A DNA stretch of 64,000 nt from Devosia nitrariae (GCF_030160115.1 NZ_BSNS01000020.1:186001-250000); one strand, 5' to 3'. Shown: positions 8,076 to 17,409, counted from the stretch's first letter. Notes: generated by a model from the letters alone, not told the origin. Program-made: numbers and translations.

Positions 8076-9161
8076 ATGCCGCACGTCGAGTTGAAGAGCC
8101 TGTCGAAACAATTCGGCACCGTCGAGGTCATCCGCGACTTGAGCCTTGCCATCGAGGCCGGTGAGTTCTGCGCTCTCCTCGGCCCGTCCGGCTGCGGTAA
8201 GTCGACCTTGCTGCGCATGATCGCCGGTCTGGAGACGGTCACCGCCGGCAACGTGGTGATCGCCGGGCGCGACGTGACGCAGGTACCGCCGGCCAAGCGG
8301 CAGATCTCGATGGTTTTCCAGTCCTACGCCCTCTACCCGCATATGAGCGTGCGCCAGAACATCGCCTTCAGCCTCGAAATCGCCGGTGCGCCCAAGGCCG
8401 AGATCGCCGAGAAAACCCAAAAGGCGGCAACCCTCCTGCAGCTTGAGCCCTATCTCGAGCGCAAGCCCGCCCAGCTCTCCGGCGGCCAGCGCCAACGCGT
8501 CGCTATCGGACGGGCGCTGGTGCGTGACCCGGAGGTGTTCCTGTTCGACGAGCCGCTCTCCAACCTCGACGCCAAGCTGCGCGTGCAGATGCGCCTCGAG
8601 CTCGCCAAGCTCCACCAGGAGCTGGCAACGACGATGATCTATGTGACCCACGACCAGGTGGAGGCGATGACGCTTGCCGACCGGATCGTCGTGCTCGATG
8701 CCGGCCGCATCGCCCAGGTCGGCTCGCCGCTCGACCTCTACCACCGCCCCGAGAACAAGTTCGTCGCCGCTTTTATCGGCTCGCCGGCGATGAACTTCCT
8801 GCCCGCCGCCGCCAATGGCGGCGAGGGCAGGGCGGTGTCGGTCGATCTTGCCGGCGCCGGATCATTGTCGGTCGAAACCCGGCACGATGGCGCCGGCAAA
8901 ACCAGCGGGACACTCGAACTCGGCATCCGCCCTGAGCACGTCTCGCCTACGGCACCGGCTGATCCCTCGGCCGTCATCGACGGACGGATCAGCATGGTCG
9001 AACGTCTGGGCAATGCCACGATCCTCTACGTGGATACTGCAGCCGGCAACATCGTCGTCGAGGACGAAAGCGAGTCCGAGGCTCGGATCGGCGATGCGGT
9101 GGGCCTCGCCTTCGAGCCGGGCCGGTCGCATCTCTTTGCTGCCGATGGACGCGTGATCTAA
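8076..9161 (+). CDS. Sugar ABC transporter ATP-binding protein, UgpC/MalK-like (first system)
   Basis: A 361-residue ATPase. Walker A is G-P-S-G-C-G-K-S-T at 36-44, the signature L-S-G-G-Q begins at 134, and Walker B with catalytic Glu is F-L-F-D-E-P at 155-160. A C-terminal TOBE/MalK regulatory domain follows from about residue 235. It closes the first sugar operon. The neighbouring second sugar locus has no ATPase, so this subunit may energise both. Its stop overlaps the stop of the opposing GntR gene by two bases. Confidence 0.94.
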   Translation: MPHVELKSLSKQFGTVEVIRDLSLAIEAGEFCALLGPSGCGKSTLLRMIAGLETVTAGNVVIAGRDVTQVPPAKRQISMVFQSYALYPHMSVRQNIAFSLEIAGAPKAEIAEKTQKAATLLQLEPYLERKPAQLSGGQRQRVAIGRALVRDPEVFLFDEPLSNLDAKLRVQMRLELAKLHQELATTMIYVTHDQVEAMTLADRIVVLDAGRIAQVGSPLDLYHRPENKFVAAFIGSPAMNFLPAAANGGEGRAVSVDLAGAGSLSVETRHDGAGKTSGTLELGIRPEHVSPTAPADPSAVIDGRISMVERLGNATILYVDTAAGNIVVEDESESEARIGDAVGLAFEPGRSHLFAADGRVI

Positions 9162-9898
9162 CCCTGCTCCAACCGCAACGGGTAGGTTGCGGGCTCGTGG
9201 ACGGTGTAGGTCATGTTGATCGGCCGTTCGGCTGTGTCATAGGCAATCTGCTCGACCGTCAGCACGGCAGCAGGACGCTCGAGGCGCAGAAGCGTGGCCT
9301 CCTCTTTGCCGGCAAGGGCGGCGCTCAAAAGGGTCTGGCCGTGGTGCGGCACGATCCCGTAGCGGGTGCGCAGCTCCGCGTAGAGCGAGCGGTTGCCCGT
9401 GCGCCAATCGAGCGCAAGGAGGTCCGGCGCGAGTTCGGCCGGGATCCAGTCGTGCGATATGGCGACGGGCTTGCCGTCGAGGAGCCGTAGGCGCTTGAGC
9501 GAGATCGCCGGCTGTCTTGCCGTCAGCCCCAATCCCTCTACGATCGCTGGAGGCGGCACGGTTGTTTCGGCCGTCAGCAACGTGCTGCCCGGCGTCTTGC
9601 CGTGGGCCAGGGCCGTTTCAGTAAAGCTGCGCAAGAGCTCCAGCTCGTAGCCTCGCCGCGGCCGGCCTGTGGCGTAGAAACCCTTACCCGGCTGAGCCTG
9701 CAGATGCCCCTCGAGCACCAGCTCCTTCATGGCCTGCCGGATGGTGATCCGGCTCACCCCCAACTGATCCACCAGTTCGCGCTCGGAGGCGATCTTGGCG
9801 TGGGTGGGCATCCCGTCACCATAGAGCGTGTTGAGGATGTGGGTCTTGACCTGCTTGTAGAGCGGACGCGGATCGTCGCGGCTGATGGCCTTTGCCAT
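9158..9898 (-). CDS. GntR-family regulator, HutC subfamily (UTRA domain)
   Basis: A regulator of about 246 residues. The winged helix lies at roughly residues 10-75 (R-P-L-Y-K-Q-V-K and the R-E-L-V-D-Q-L-G-V-S-R-I-T-I-R-Q-A helix), followed by a UTRA ligand-binding domain ending in M-T-Y-T-V-H-E-P. I chose the ATG that gives M-A-K-A-I-S-R; a GTG nine bases upstream is possible. It is divergent from the GH4-kinase-transporter operon and probably controls it through the imperfect palindrome at 10045-10058. HutC relatives often sense sugar phosphates, which fits the GH4 enzyme and kinase next door. Confidence 0.9.
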   Translation of the reverse strand: MAKAISRDDPRPLYKQVKTHILNTLYGDGMPTHAKIASERELVDQLGVSRITIRQAMKELVLEGHLQAQPGKGFYATGRPRRGYELELLRSFTETALAHGKTPGSTLLTAETTVPPPAIVEGLGLTARQPAISLKRLRLLDGKPVAISHDWIPAELAPDLLALDWRTGNRSLYAELRTRYGIVPHHGQTLLSAALAGKEEATLLRLERPAAVLTVEQIAYDTAERPINMTYTVHEPATYPLRLEQG

Positions 9899-10044
9899 TG
9901 AAAACACTGACCAGCGTCACGCCGGTTCCTTCAACACCTTGATAGCACATAGCCCGGATGCCCTCGCTTGCGAAGCGGCACGGCCGCAAGGTCCAGTCGA
10001 TGGCTGTGGATTGCCTCTTCGTCCTCTTTTCCTGTCCGAGCTAA

Positions 10045-10058
10045 CTGGATATAACCAG
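10045..10058. promoter_or_regulatory. Candidate GntR/HutC operator
   Basis: An imperfect 14-base palindrome, CTGGATATAACCAG (six of seven pairs match). It resembles the TGG-TATA/CTAG-CCA operators known for HutC-type regulators such as NagR/DasR. It lies about 30 bases before the preferred GTG start of the GH4 gene and in the promoter interval divergent to the GntR gene. Confidence 0.5.
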
Positions 10059-10087
10059 ATATGCAGCATCAAGAACAGGGGTTGGTC

Positions 10088-11419
10088 GTGAAGCTGGCGC
10101 TGATCGGTGGTGGGGGTATTCGCGCGCCGCTCTTCGTGCAGTCCGCGCTGCGCCGCGCTGCGCACATCGGCCTCGATGAAATCTGCCTGATGGATGTCGA
10201 CGCGCGTCAGCTTGAGCTCTTCGGGGCGCTCAGCCGCGAACTGGGAGGGCGCGAAGGGGCAGGGGTCGCCATCACCACCACGACGCAAGCCGCAGTGGCG
10301 CTGACCGGGGCCGACTTTGTCATCACCACCATCCGGCCGGGCGGCATCGACGGGCGCATCGCCGACGAGCGCATCGCCCTCGACATCGGGGTGCTGGGCC
10401 AGGAGACCACGGGGGCGGGGGGCTTTGCCATGGCGCTCCGTTCGATCCCCGCCATTCTCGACTATGCGCGGCTGATGGCCGATCTCTGTCCCGACGCCTG
10501 GCTCATCAACTTCACCAATCCAGCCGGCCTCGTGACCCAGGCGCTCTACGACGAGGGGTTCGAGCGCGCGGTCGGCATCTGCGACAGCGCCAATAGCGCC
10601 CAGCGCGCCGTCGCTCGCTGGGCGGGCGTTCCAGTGGAAACCGTCGTCACCGAACTCTTTGGGCTCAACCACCTCTCCTTTACACGTTCGGCGGTGGTCG
10701 CCGGCAGCGACCTGCTGCCCGATGCGCTGGCCGACGATGCGTTCCTCAACAGCAGCGTGCAGCGCGTCTTCGAGCCCGACGTTGTGCGCCGGCAGGGCAT
10801 GTGGCTCAACGAATACCTCTATTATTTCTTTCATGCCGAGAAAGCCGTGGCCTCCTTCAGGAACGCCAGCCGCGGCGAAGAGATCAGGGCGCTCAACGAG
10901 CGCCTGCTGCCGCGCCTCCAAACGGCGGGAGATCCGGGGGCCGCGCTCGACCTCTACTTCGACTACGAGCGCGAGCGCAGTGCCTCCTACATGCGCGGTG
11001 CAAATGGAAGCCGCACCGCGGCCGTCCATCCGGACGACGGCGAGGGCTATGCCGGCGTCGCCCTCGACGTCATCGGGGCCCTCTCGGGGGGGCGGCGCGT
11101 CCGCACGGGCCTCAACGTGGCCAATGCCGGCGCCATCGAGGACCTACGCGACGGCGACGTTGTAGAGGTCAACTGCCACGTCGACGCCTGTGGCATTCAG
11201 CCGGTGCATTTCGGCCGCATGCCTGAAAGGCAGTCCTACCTCGTCCAATCGGTCAAGAACTACGAACGCCTGGCAGTGGAGGCGATCCGCAAGCGCGACC
11301 GCGAGCTTGCGGTCGATGCCCTGGTGGCACACCCTCTGGTGCTCTCATACTCGCGCGCGCGCCCGCTGGTGGACCGTTACCTCGAGGCACACGCCGCTTA
11401 CACCACCGGATGGGCCTGA
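10088..11419 (+). CDS. GH4-family glycosidase (NAD-dependent)
   Basis: A 443-residue GH4 enzyme, a family that cleaves glycosides by an NAD+- and metal-dependent redox-elimination mechanism. The Rossmann motif [10 protein letters not shown] opens the protein. Metal ligands fit Cys165 (G-I-C-D-S) and His195 (N-H-L-S-F). An ATG at 10061 would add nine residues, but GTG 10088 is preferred because the family normally begins at V/M-K-L-A, CAGGGG precedes it, and the operator sits too close to the ATG. The residues after the metal cysteine (D-S-A) do not match the well-known subgroups, so anomer and phosphate specificity are open. Confidence 0.88.
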   Translation: MKLALIGGGGIRAPLFVQSALRRAAHIGLDEICLMDVDARQLELFGALSRELGGREGAGVAITTTTQAAVALTGADFVITTIRPGGIDGRIADERIALDIGVLGQETTGAGGFAMALRSIPAILDYARLMADLCPDAWLINFTNPAGLVTQALYDEGFERAVGICDSANSAQRAVARWAGVPVETVVTELFGLNHLSFTRSAVVAGSDLLPDALADDAFLNSSVQRVFEPDVVRRQGMWLNEYLYYFFHAEKAVASFRNASRGEEIRALNERLLPRLQTAGDPGAALDLYFDYERERSASYMRGANGSRTAAVHPDDGEGYAGVALDVIGALSGGRRVRTGLNVANAGAIEDLRDGDVVEVNCHVDACGIQPVHFGRMPERQSYLVQSVKNYERLAVEAIRKRDRELAVDALVAHPLVLSYSRARPLVDRYLEAHAAYTTGWA

Positions 11420-11421
11420 CC

Positions 11422-12393
11422 ATGATCACGTCGGCGAGCAATTGCGATGTCCTGGTGGCGGGCGAATACTTCTGCGATCTCATCTTTTCCGGCCTCGGCG
11501 ACGCACCCCGGCTCGGCGCTGAACACTTTGCCACGGGTCTGTCGATCGTTCCCGGTGGCACCTACAACATCGCGCTGGCCGCCACGCGCCTGGGACTCGC
11601 GACCCGTTGGTGCTGTGATTTCGGCTCCGACATCTTCAGCACTCACGTGCTCGACCAGGCACGCATCGATGGCCTCGACCTGCGCGGCTTCCGATTGATC
11701 GACGGACCATTGCCGCGCGTCTCCGCCGCTTTTTCGGGCGACGGGGAGCGCGGCTTCATCAGCTACAGCGCGCCCGAACCGCGCCCGCCCGACCTGTCCT
11801 GCCTGCGCCTGCATCGTCCGAACTGGCTTCTGCAGACGTTCCGGTTCGAACCCGACTGGATCGAGTTCGTCCATATCGCCAGGCAGCAGGGCGCCAGCGT
11901 GTTCCTCGACTGCCGCGACGGCGACTTCACTCTCGATACACCGGGCGTGCGCGAACTGCTGGCGCTGGCGGACGTGTTCTCGCCCAATGCCGAGGAGGCC
12001 ATGGCGCTTGCCGGCACGCGCGATCTCGATCGTGCCGTTGCCTTGCTTGCCGAACGTGTCCCCGTCCTCCTCGTCAAGCGCGGTGCAGAGGGGGCGCTGC
12101 TGGTGACGGGGAAAGACACCACCGAGATCGCGCCGCCGTCCGTTGAAGTCGTCGATACGATAGGGGCGGGCGACGCGTTCAATGCGGGCTTCGTGTTCGG
12201 CATGGTCAATGGGGCTGGCCTTGCTGCCGCGACCCGGCTCGCGGTGGCGTGCGGCGCGCTCTCGACGACCGGCACCGGCAGCCGCGCCTGCCCGACGGCC
12301 GAGGAACTTGCCCGCTTCGCGCCGATGCCAGCCGGAGCGTGGGCGATCGGACCGCGCCCGGATCGCCCGGCCGCAACGGGAACGACGAACTGA
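11422..12393 (+). CDS. PfkB-family carbohydrate kinase
   Basis: A ribokinase-like sugar or nucleoside kinase of about 323 residues. The PfkB signature is clear near residue 240 (D-T-I-G-A-G-D-A-F-N-A-G-F), whose second Asp is the catalytic base, and the substrate-side G-G-T-Y-N-I-A-L-A motif occurs near residue 50. An in-frame ATG at 11410, inside the GH4 gene, is an alternative start. Its position between a GH4 hydrolase and the binding protein suggests it phosphorylates the sugar delivered or released in this pathway; which sugar is not evident. Confidence 0.88.
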   Translation: MITSASNCDVLVAGEYFCDLIFSGLGDAPRLGAEHFATGLSIVPGGTYNIALAATRLGLATRWCCDFGSDIFSTHVLDQARIDGLDLRGFRLIDGPLPRVSAAFSGDGERGFISYSAPEPRPPDLSCLRLHRPNWLLQTFRFEPDWIEFVHIARQQGASVFLDCRDGDFTLDTPGVRELLALADVFSPNAEEAMALAGTRDLDRAVALLAERVPVLLVKRGAEGALLVTGKDTTEIAPPSVEVVDTIGAGDAFNAGFVFGMVNGAGLAAATRLAVACGALSTTGTGSRACPTAEELARFAPMPAGAWAIGPRPDRPAATGTTN

Positions 12394-12411
12394 CTTTTGG
12401 AGGGAACTGCG

Positions 12412-13653
12412 ATGAACAGACTGCTACTCGTGACTGCCGCTTCGCTTGCCGCCATGGCGACTTCCATGACCGCCGCGGAGGCGCAAACCAATCTCGTCTT
12501 CGCCTATTGGGGCGATCCCGCCGAACTGCCGCCCTTCGAGGAGATCGTTTCGACCTACAAGGCCGAGCATCCGGATATCGACATCACCGTCCAGCATGCG
12601 CCCTGGTCAGGCTACTTCACCCGTCTCGACACTCAGCTCGCCGCGCGGGCGGGGCCGGACGTGTTCTTCATAACCAACGTGCCGTCCTATGCCGCGCGCG
12701 GGCAATTGGAGGCGCTCGACCAGTGGATCGCGGACAGCGGTTTTCCGATTGACCTCTATAACCAGGAAGGGCTCAAGAGCCACTCCTACGAGGGCCAGCT
12801 CTATTCGATCCCGCGCGACAGCGCTCCGATTGCGCTCTACTACAACAGCGACGCCTTCGATGAGGCCGGCATAGACTATCCGGATGAGAGTTGGGACTGG
12901 AACGCGCTGCGCGAAGCGGCTCTGCAACTGACGCAACGCGACGGCGGGCGCATTGCCCGCTATGGACTGGTGATGGAATCCAACGACTGGCCGATCTGGG
13001 TGCGCCAGAACGGCGGCAGTGATTTCGATGATTCGTTCGCACCGACCGAGTATCTCCTGGGTGAACCTGAGGCCGTGGAAGCCATCCAGTTCATTGGCGA
13101 CCTGATCAACGAGGACCAGGTCATGCCGAGCTTCCAGGAATCTGCCCAGAGCGGCGGCACCACGCAGCTCTTCGTCAGCGGCCAGGCGGCCATGGCGATC
13201 ACCAACGCGGCCCGGCTCGGCACGTTTGCAGAAGCGCCGTTCGAGTGGGCCGTGGCGCCGCTGCCGACCGGGCCGGACGGTACCCGGGTCAACCGCATTG
13301 GTGGCGCCGGCTTCGGGATGAACGCCTTCAGCCAGAACAAGGAAGCCGCGTGGGACTTCCTCTCCTACCTCGCCGGTGAAGAGGGGCAGGTCATATTCGC
13401 TTCGGCCAAGGCCGCCGCCGTGCCTGCCATGACCGGCAGCGAGACGGTGCGAGAGGCCTTTACCGCGCCCTTTGCCGAGGTGTTCGTGGCCGAAAGCGAG
13501 CACGGCGTGTCGCTGCCGCAATTCGACGGTTACGTCGACGTCACCAATCTCTACATCCAGCCGGCCCTCGATCTGGTCTGGAGCGGAGAGGCGACGGCCG
13601 AGGAGGCACTCACCGCCATCGCCGGCGATGTCAACGCGCGGCTCGCACAGTGA
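12412..13653 (+). CDS. Sugar ABC transporter substrate-binding protein (second system)
   Basis: A 413-residue family 1 solute-binding protein. The ATG at 12412 is chosen because GGAGGG lies eight bases upstream; a TTG at 12397 would place the ribosome site inside the gene. The signal peptide runs to about residue 25 (M-N-R-L-L-L-V-T-A-A then A-E-A-Q). Typical binding-protein motifs follow: I-P-R-D-S-A-P-I-A-L-Y-Y-N near residue 130 and R-I-G-G-A-G-F-G near 298. It would feed the permeases at 14594-16313. An amidohydrolase gene separates it from them. Confidence 0.93.
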   Translation: MNRLLLVTAASLAAMATSMTAAEAQTNLVFAYWGDPAELPPFEEIVSTYKAEHPDIDITVQHAPWSGYFTRLDTQLAARAGPDVFFITNVPSYAARGQLEALDQWIADSGFPIDLYNQEGLKSHSYEGQLYSIPRDSAPIALYYNSDAFDEAGIDYPDESWDWNALREAALQLTQRDGGRIARYGLVMESNDWPIWVRQNGGSDFDDSFAPTEYLLGEPEAVEAIQFIGDLINEDQVMPSFQESAQSGGTTQLFVSGQAAMAITNAARLGTFAEAPFEWAVAPLPTGPDGTRVNRIGGAGFGMNAFSQNKEAAWDFLSYLAGEEGQVIFASAKAAAVPAMTGSETVREAFTAPFAEVFVAESEHGVSLPQFDGYVDVTNLYIQPALDLVWSGEATAEEALTAIAGDVNARLAQ

Positions 13654-13660
13654 CCGAACC

Positions 13661-13688
13661 GGGCTCGCGGCATGCCGCGGGTCCGCCC
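13661..13688 (+). terminator. Hairpin after binding-protein gene (second system)
   Basis: An interrupted stem with GGGC/GCCC outside and CGCGG/CCGCG inside a CATG loop, eight bases after the stop. It is weaker than the equivalents in the other four ABC operons and lacks a T tract. Confidence 0.45.
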
Positions 13689-13714
13689 TGAGCTTCAAGC
13701 CATAGGATTTTCCC

Positions 13715-14590
13715 ATGCGTGTTATCGACACCCACGTCCACTATGGATTCTGGGACAAGCTCTTCACCCGCGACGCCGAGCGCGGATTTCTCGAGGCGCT
13801 TTCCGACCTCTGCGAGGACGCAGGGATTGAAAAGATCGCGCTCCTGGCCAATCCCGGACGCGGCAACGAAAAGCTTGCCCGGGCCCTGGAGCAGCGCCCT
13901 GACCTCGTGATCGCCATGGGCCGGCTGGAGCTCGACCGCGACCCGGTGACCCTGGTCGAGGATTTCTATCAGCGCGGATTCCACGGCATCAAGATGATCG
14001 GGGTGTCCAGGAACTACGACCACGAGGACTATTATCCCTTCTACGAAGCCGCCGCCGCACGCGGCCTGCGGCTGCTCTTCCATACCGGCATCCTCGGCGG
14101 TCCCGTCGACTATCTCGAAGGCGACAAGGAGGACGCCTGGAAAGCGCCCCCAGAGGGGGAAGAGGAGGAAAAGCTGGTGCAGCGTCTCGGCCAACAGATC
14201 CGGCGCGAGCGATTTGGCTTCTCGAGCGCGCGGATGCAGCCGATCTACCTCGATACCATCGCCTTTTATTTTCCCGAGCTCTTCATTATCGGCGCACACC
14301 TCGGCTGGCCGGACTACCGCACAGCCTGTGCCATCGCCCGCTGGCGCCCGCGTCTCTATTTCGACATTTCGGGCGGCGACGTGGTGCACCACCACATCAT
14401 CGAGGGCGGCTATATCGGTAAGGAGATCAGCCCGAGGAAGCTCCTCTACGGCTCGGACTGCGACCTCAAGCGCATGAAGGCGGACCTCCTGCGCTGGAAG
14501 GCAGCCTTCGACAAGATGGGCCTGACGCAAGACCAGCAGGACATGATCTTCTATCGCAACGCCGCGCACATCTTCGGGCTGGACGCCTGA
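13715..14590 (+). CDS. Amidohydrolase-family metal-dependent hydrolase
   Basis: A 291-residue TIM-barrel protein of the amidohydrolase_2 group (COG2159-like). The first metal pair is H-V-H at residues 7-9, further ligands fit L-L-F-H-T-G and I-G-A-H-L-G-W, and the conserved Asp is in Y-G-S-D-C-D near residue 247. The group includes decarboxylases and lactonases. Inside a sugar uptake operon, hydrolysis of a sugar lactone is a reasonable guess, but no diagnostic residue settles it. The region R-E-R-F-G-F-S-S appears to be an insertion between strands. Confidence 0.85.
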   Translation: MRVIDTHVHYGFWDKLFTRDAERGFLEALSDLCEDAGIEKIALLANPGRGNEKLARALEQRPDLVIAMGRLELDRDPVTLVEDFYQRGFHGIKMIGVSRNYDHEDYYPFYEAAAARGLRLLFHTGILGGPVDYLEGDKEDAWKAPPEGEEEEKLVQRLGQQIRRERFGFSSARMQPIYLDTIAFYFPELFIIGAHLGWPDYRTACAIARWRPRLYFDISGGDVVHHHIIEGGYIGKEISPRKLLYGSDCDLKRMKADLLRWKAAFDKMGLTQDQQDMIFYRNAAHIFGLDA

Positions 14591-14593
14591 TCG

Positions 14594-15484
14594 ATGGCAC
14601 GAAGGGTCCCGCTGGGCAGGCAGGACGAGAGGGTAGCCTGGCTGTTCCTCGCCCCGAGTCTCATCCTGTTCACGACCTTCACCGGCCTGCCGGTGCTGGC
14701 GGCCTTCCTCATCTCCTTTACCCAATGGGACCTGTTCAATCCGCCCCGCTTCGTGGCCCTTGGCAACTATCTGACGCTGGCGCGCGACGGCATTTTCGGC
14801 AAGGTGATGGGCAACACCGCCTATTTCGTCCTCGCCTCGGTGCCCGCCCAGATGATCCTCGGATTGCTTTGCGCGCTGGCACTCAACCGCGGCATCATGG
14901 GACAGACCTTCTTCAGGGTAGCCTACTTCCTGCCAGTGGTGACGAGCACCATTGCCGCCGCGCTCGTCTGGGCCTGGCTGTTCAATACCAATTTCGGCCT
15001 GATCAATGCCCTGCTGAGCAGTGTGGGCGTCAGCGATCCGCCGCGTTGGCTGGGCTCGACCGCCTGGGCGATGCCCGCGGTGATCACCGTCTCCGTCTGG
15101 CAGAACGTCGGCTACGCCATGGTGCTGTTCCTCGCGGGCCTGCAGAACATCCCGAGGGAACTCTACGACGCTGGCGCCATCGATGGAGCGAAGGGTTGGA
15201 AACGGCTGATCTACATAACCTTGCCGCTGCTGTCGCCGACGACGTTCTTCGTTCTCATCATCTCGATCATCGGCAGCTTTCAGGTGTTCGAACTGGTGTT
15301 CGTGATGACCAATGCCGGCCCGGCCAACGCCACCAACACACTTGTTTTCTACATCTACCAGAACGGCTTCCAGTTCTATCAGATGGGCTATGCCAGCGCC
15401 GCTGCCATGGTGCTCTTCCTCATCGTGCTCGTGGCAACTCTCGTCCAGTACCGGCTGCAGACTCGGTGGGTGCACTATGGCTAG
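14594..15484 (+). CDS. Sugar ABC transporter permease, MalF-like (second system)
   Basis: A 296-residue CUT1 permease. The first membrane segment begins at W-L-F-L-A-P-S-L-I-L-F near residue 15. The EAA loop appears as D-A-G-A-I-D-G-A-K-G-W near residue 195. It starts four bases after the amidohydrolase stop and its end overlaps the next permease, so the three are co-translated. Confidence 0.92.
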   Translation: MARRVPLGRQDERVAWLFLAPSLILFTTFTGLPVLAAFLISFTQWDLFNPPRFVALGNYLTLARDGIFGKVMGNTAYFVLASVPAQMILGLLCALALNRGIMGQTFFRVAYFLPVVTSTIAAALVWAWLFNTNFGLINALLSSVGVSDPPRWLGSTAWAMPAVITVSVWQNVGYAMVLFLAGLQNIPRELYDAGAIDGAKGWKRLIYITLPLLSPTTFFVLIISIIGSFQVFELVFVMTNAGPANATNTLVFYIYQNGFQFYQMGYASAAAMVLFLIVLVATLVQYRLQTRWVHYG

Positions 15485-16313
15485 GGCAGGGCGCAAGACC
15501 GCTGTCGAATGGCTGATCTTCGCCGTGCTGCTGACTGGCGTCGTGCTCACCTGCGGGCCTTTCGCCTGGATGCTGGGCACGTCGATCAAGCCCGACGCCG
15601 AGGTCTTTCAGTTTCCGCCCACGCTCCTGACCGGCGATCCGAAACTCGACAACTACAGCGAGATTTTCTCGGCCATTCCCTTCGGCCGGGCCTTCCTCAA
15701 TTCGATGATCGTGTGCATCGCCATCACCCTTGCCCAGCTTATCGTCTGCTCGATGGCGGCCTATGCGTTCGCCTGCCTCGAGTTCCGTGGCCGCGAAGCG
15801 CTTTTCCTCATCTACCTTGCCGCGCTGATGGTGCCGCCGCAGGTGACGATCATTCCCAACTTCATCCTGGTGCGTACCCTGGGCTGGATCGACACCTACC
15901 AGGGCCTGATCCTGCCGTTCGCCTTCTCGAGCTTCGGCACGTTCTTGCTGCGGCAGTATTTCAAGACGATCCCCAGGGAACTGATCGAAGCCGCTCGCAT
16001 CGACGGCGCCAAGCACTGGCAGATCTACCTCTTTATCGTCATGCCGCTGTCGCGCGCCGCGCTCGGTGCTCTCGCCATCTTCGCATTCGTCAGCCAGTGG
16101 AACAATTTCCTCTGGCCATTGATCGCCACCACCAGGGTCGAGATGCAGACGGTCACGGTGGCGCTGAGCACCCTGCAGGGCCAGTACAATACCGATTGGC
16201 CGCTGCTGATGACCGGTAGCGTGCTGGCCGTGGCGCCGGTCATCGCCGTCTTCATCCTCGGCAACCGCTCCTTCATTGCCGGCTTGACCGCAGGCGGTTT
16301 CGGCGGGCGCTAG
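15477..16313 (+). CDS. Sugar ABC transporter permease, MalG-like (second system)
   Basis: A 278-residue CUT1 permease. The ATG giving M-A-R-A-G-R-K is chosen: it overlaps the previous stop by eight bases and begins directly before the first membrane segment, while the open frame extends further upstream only inside the previous gene. The EAA loop is E-A-A-R-I-D-G-A-K-H-W near residue 180. The operon ends here without an ATP-binding gene; the ATPase at 8076-9161 is the nearest candidate. Confidence 0.92.
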   Translation: MARAGRKTAVEWLIFAVLLTGVVLTCGPFAWMLGTSIKPDAEVFQFPPTLLTGDPKLDNYSEIFSAIPFGRAFLNSMIVCIAITLAQLIVCSMAAYAFACLEFRGREALFLIYLAALMVPPQVTIIPNFILVRTLGWIDTYQGLILPFAFSSFGTFLLRQYFKTIPRELIEAARIDGAKHWQIYLFIVMPLSRAALGALAIFAFVSQWNNFLWPLIATTRVEMQTVTVALSTLQGQYNTDWPLLMTGSVLAVAPVIAVFILGNRSFIAGLTAGGFGGR

Positions 16314-16463
16314 AAAGGCGCTGGAAATAGGCTACCCCGCTGGCACGATGCGACAATTTGTCTATACTGAGGTGTGTGCTGAGGTCGCGGTTACGTGGCC
16401 GCGCGTTTTGCTAGGCCCGTAGCCGGCGACCATCCGACGATGGCTCGTTTGGGAGGAACGGTT

Positions 16464-17321
16464 ATGGCTCAATCGCGTACGACCGCCGTGGCGGCGGTAG
16501 AAACCCCGCAGATACGCAACATCACCACGGCCGATGTCTGGGATGCCTTGCGGCACGGCTTCGACGACTTCTGGGAACATCCTTCGCACTACGCCTTTGC
16601 GGGCGTGATCTATCCCATCGTCATGGTCGTTGCGGCCGTATGGGTATCGGGGCAAAACATCCTGCCGCTCCTCTATCCTCTGGCCACCGGCTTTGCCCTG
16701 CTTGGACCCTTCGTAGCGCTCATCTTCTACGAGATCAGCCGTCGGCAGGAACAGCACATGGACACCTCCTGGAGATATGGCTTCGAGGCGCTACGCTCGC
16801 CCAACCTGCCACAGATCGCAACCGTCGGGATCATTCTCGGCGCTCTGTTCGTCACCTGGCTGGTCACCGCGCAAGTGCTGTTTACCGGGCTCTTCGGTTC
16901 CGAGACGCCCGCATCCCTGACCGGCCTTTTCTATGAAATCCTGACCACCGGTGAAGGCTGGACGCTGATCATTTTCGGCAACCTCATCGGCTTTCTCTTT
17001 GCAACGCTGGTGCTGTTCATCTCCGTCGTCAGCTTCCCGCTGCTGCTCGATCGGCAGATCGACGCCCGCACCGCCATCGAAACCTCGCTCAAGGCCTCCC
17101 TCACCAACACCATGCCGGTGCTGCTCTGGGGCCTGATCGTCGCGCTGCTGCTGGCGCTTGGCATGGCAACGGCCTTCGTCGGCCTCGTTATCGTCATGCC
17201 CGTGCTGGGACACGCGACTTGGCACATCTACCGCAAGATGATCGTGCCGCAGGCCGGGCGCGTCGCCCGCACCCGCGGTTCACGCGCGGCGCGTTCCGCA
17301 AGTTCGGCGAAGCCCGCCTGA
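16464..17321 (+). CDS. DUF2189 membrane protein
   Basis: A 285-residue integral membrane protein of the DUF2189 family. After a short polar start (about 45 residues, with W-D-A-L-R-H-G-F-D-D-F) come about six hydrophobic segments, beginning F-A-G-V-I-Y-P-I-V-M-V. The tail is basic and low in complexity (R-T-R-G-S-R-A-A). The ATG is supported by GGGAGG seven bases upstream; an upstream GTG at 16395 has no such site. The function of the family is not established. It is convergent with the oxidase operon and shares its terminator. Confidence 0.85.
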   Translation: MAQSRTTAVAAVETPQIRNITTADVWDALRHGFDDFWEHPSHYAFAGVIYPIVMVVAAVWVSGQNILPLLYPLATGFALLGPFVALIFYEISRRQEQHMDTSWRYGFEALRSPNLPQIATVGIILGALFVTWLVTAQVLFTGLFGSETPASLTGLFYEILTTGEGWTLIIFGNLIGFLFATLVLFISVVSFPLLLDRQIDARTAIETSLKASLTNTMPVLLWGLIVALLLALGMATAFVGLVIVMPVLGHATWHIYRKMIVPQAGRVARTRGSRAARSASSAKPA

Positions 17322-17330
17322 CAAAAACGT

Positions 17331-17373
17331 AGAGCCCGACGCGGTTCGACTTCATCAAATCGCGTCGGGCTCT
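17331..17373. terminator. Bidirectional terminator between DUF2189 gene and oxidase operon
   Basis: A perfect 13-base-pair stem with arms AGAGCCCGACGCG and CGCGTCGGGCTCT around a 17-base loop, sitting ten bases past the DUF2189 stop and 37 bases past the end of the opposing oxidase operon. There is no strong T tract on either side. Confidence 0.7.
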
Positions 17374-17409
17374 AAGCGGCCTTACCCCGGGTAGCTCGTG
17401 CTCCAGGAT

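Noticed and set aside
13631..15589. Long antisense open frame (652 residues) over the amidohydrolase and permease genes
   Set aside because: It mirrors high-GC codon position bias of the genes on the other strand and has repeated low-complexity Arg/His/Asp composition without motifs.
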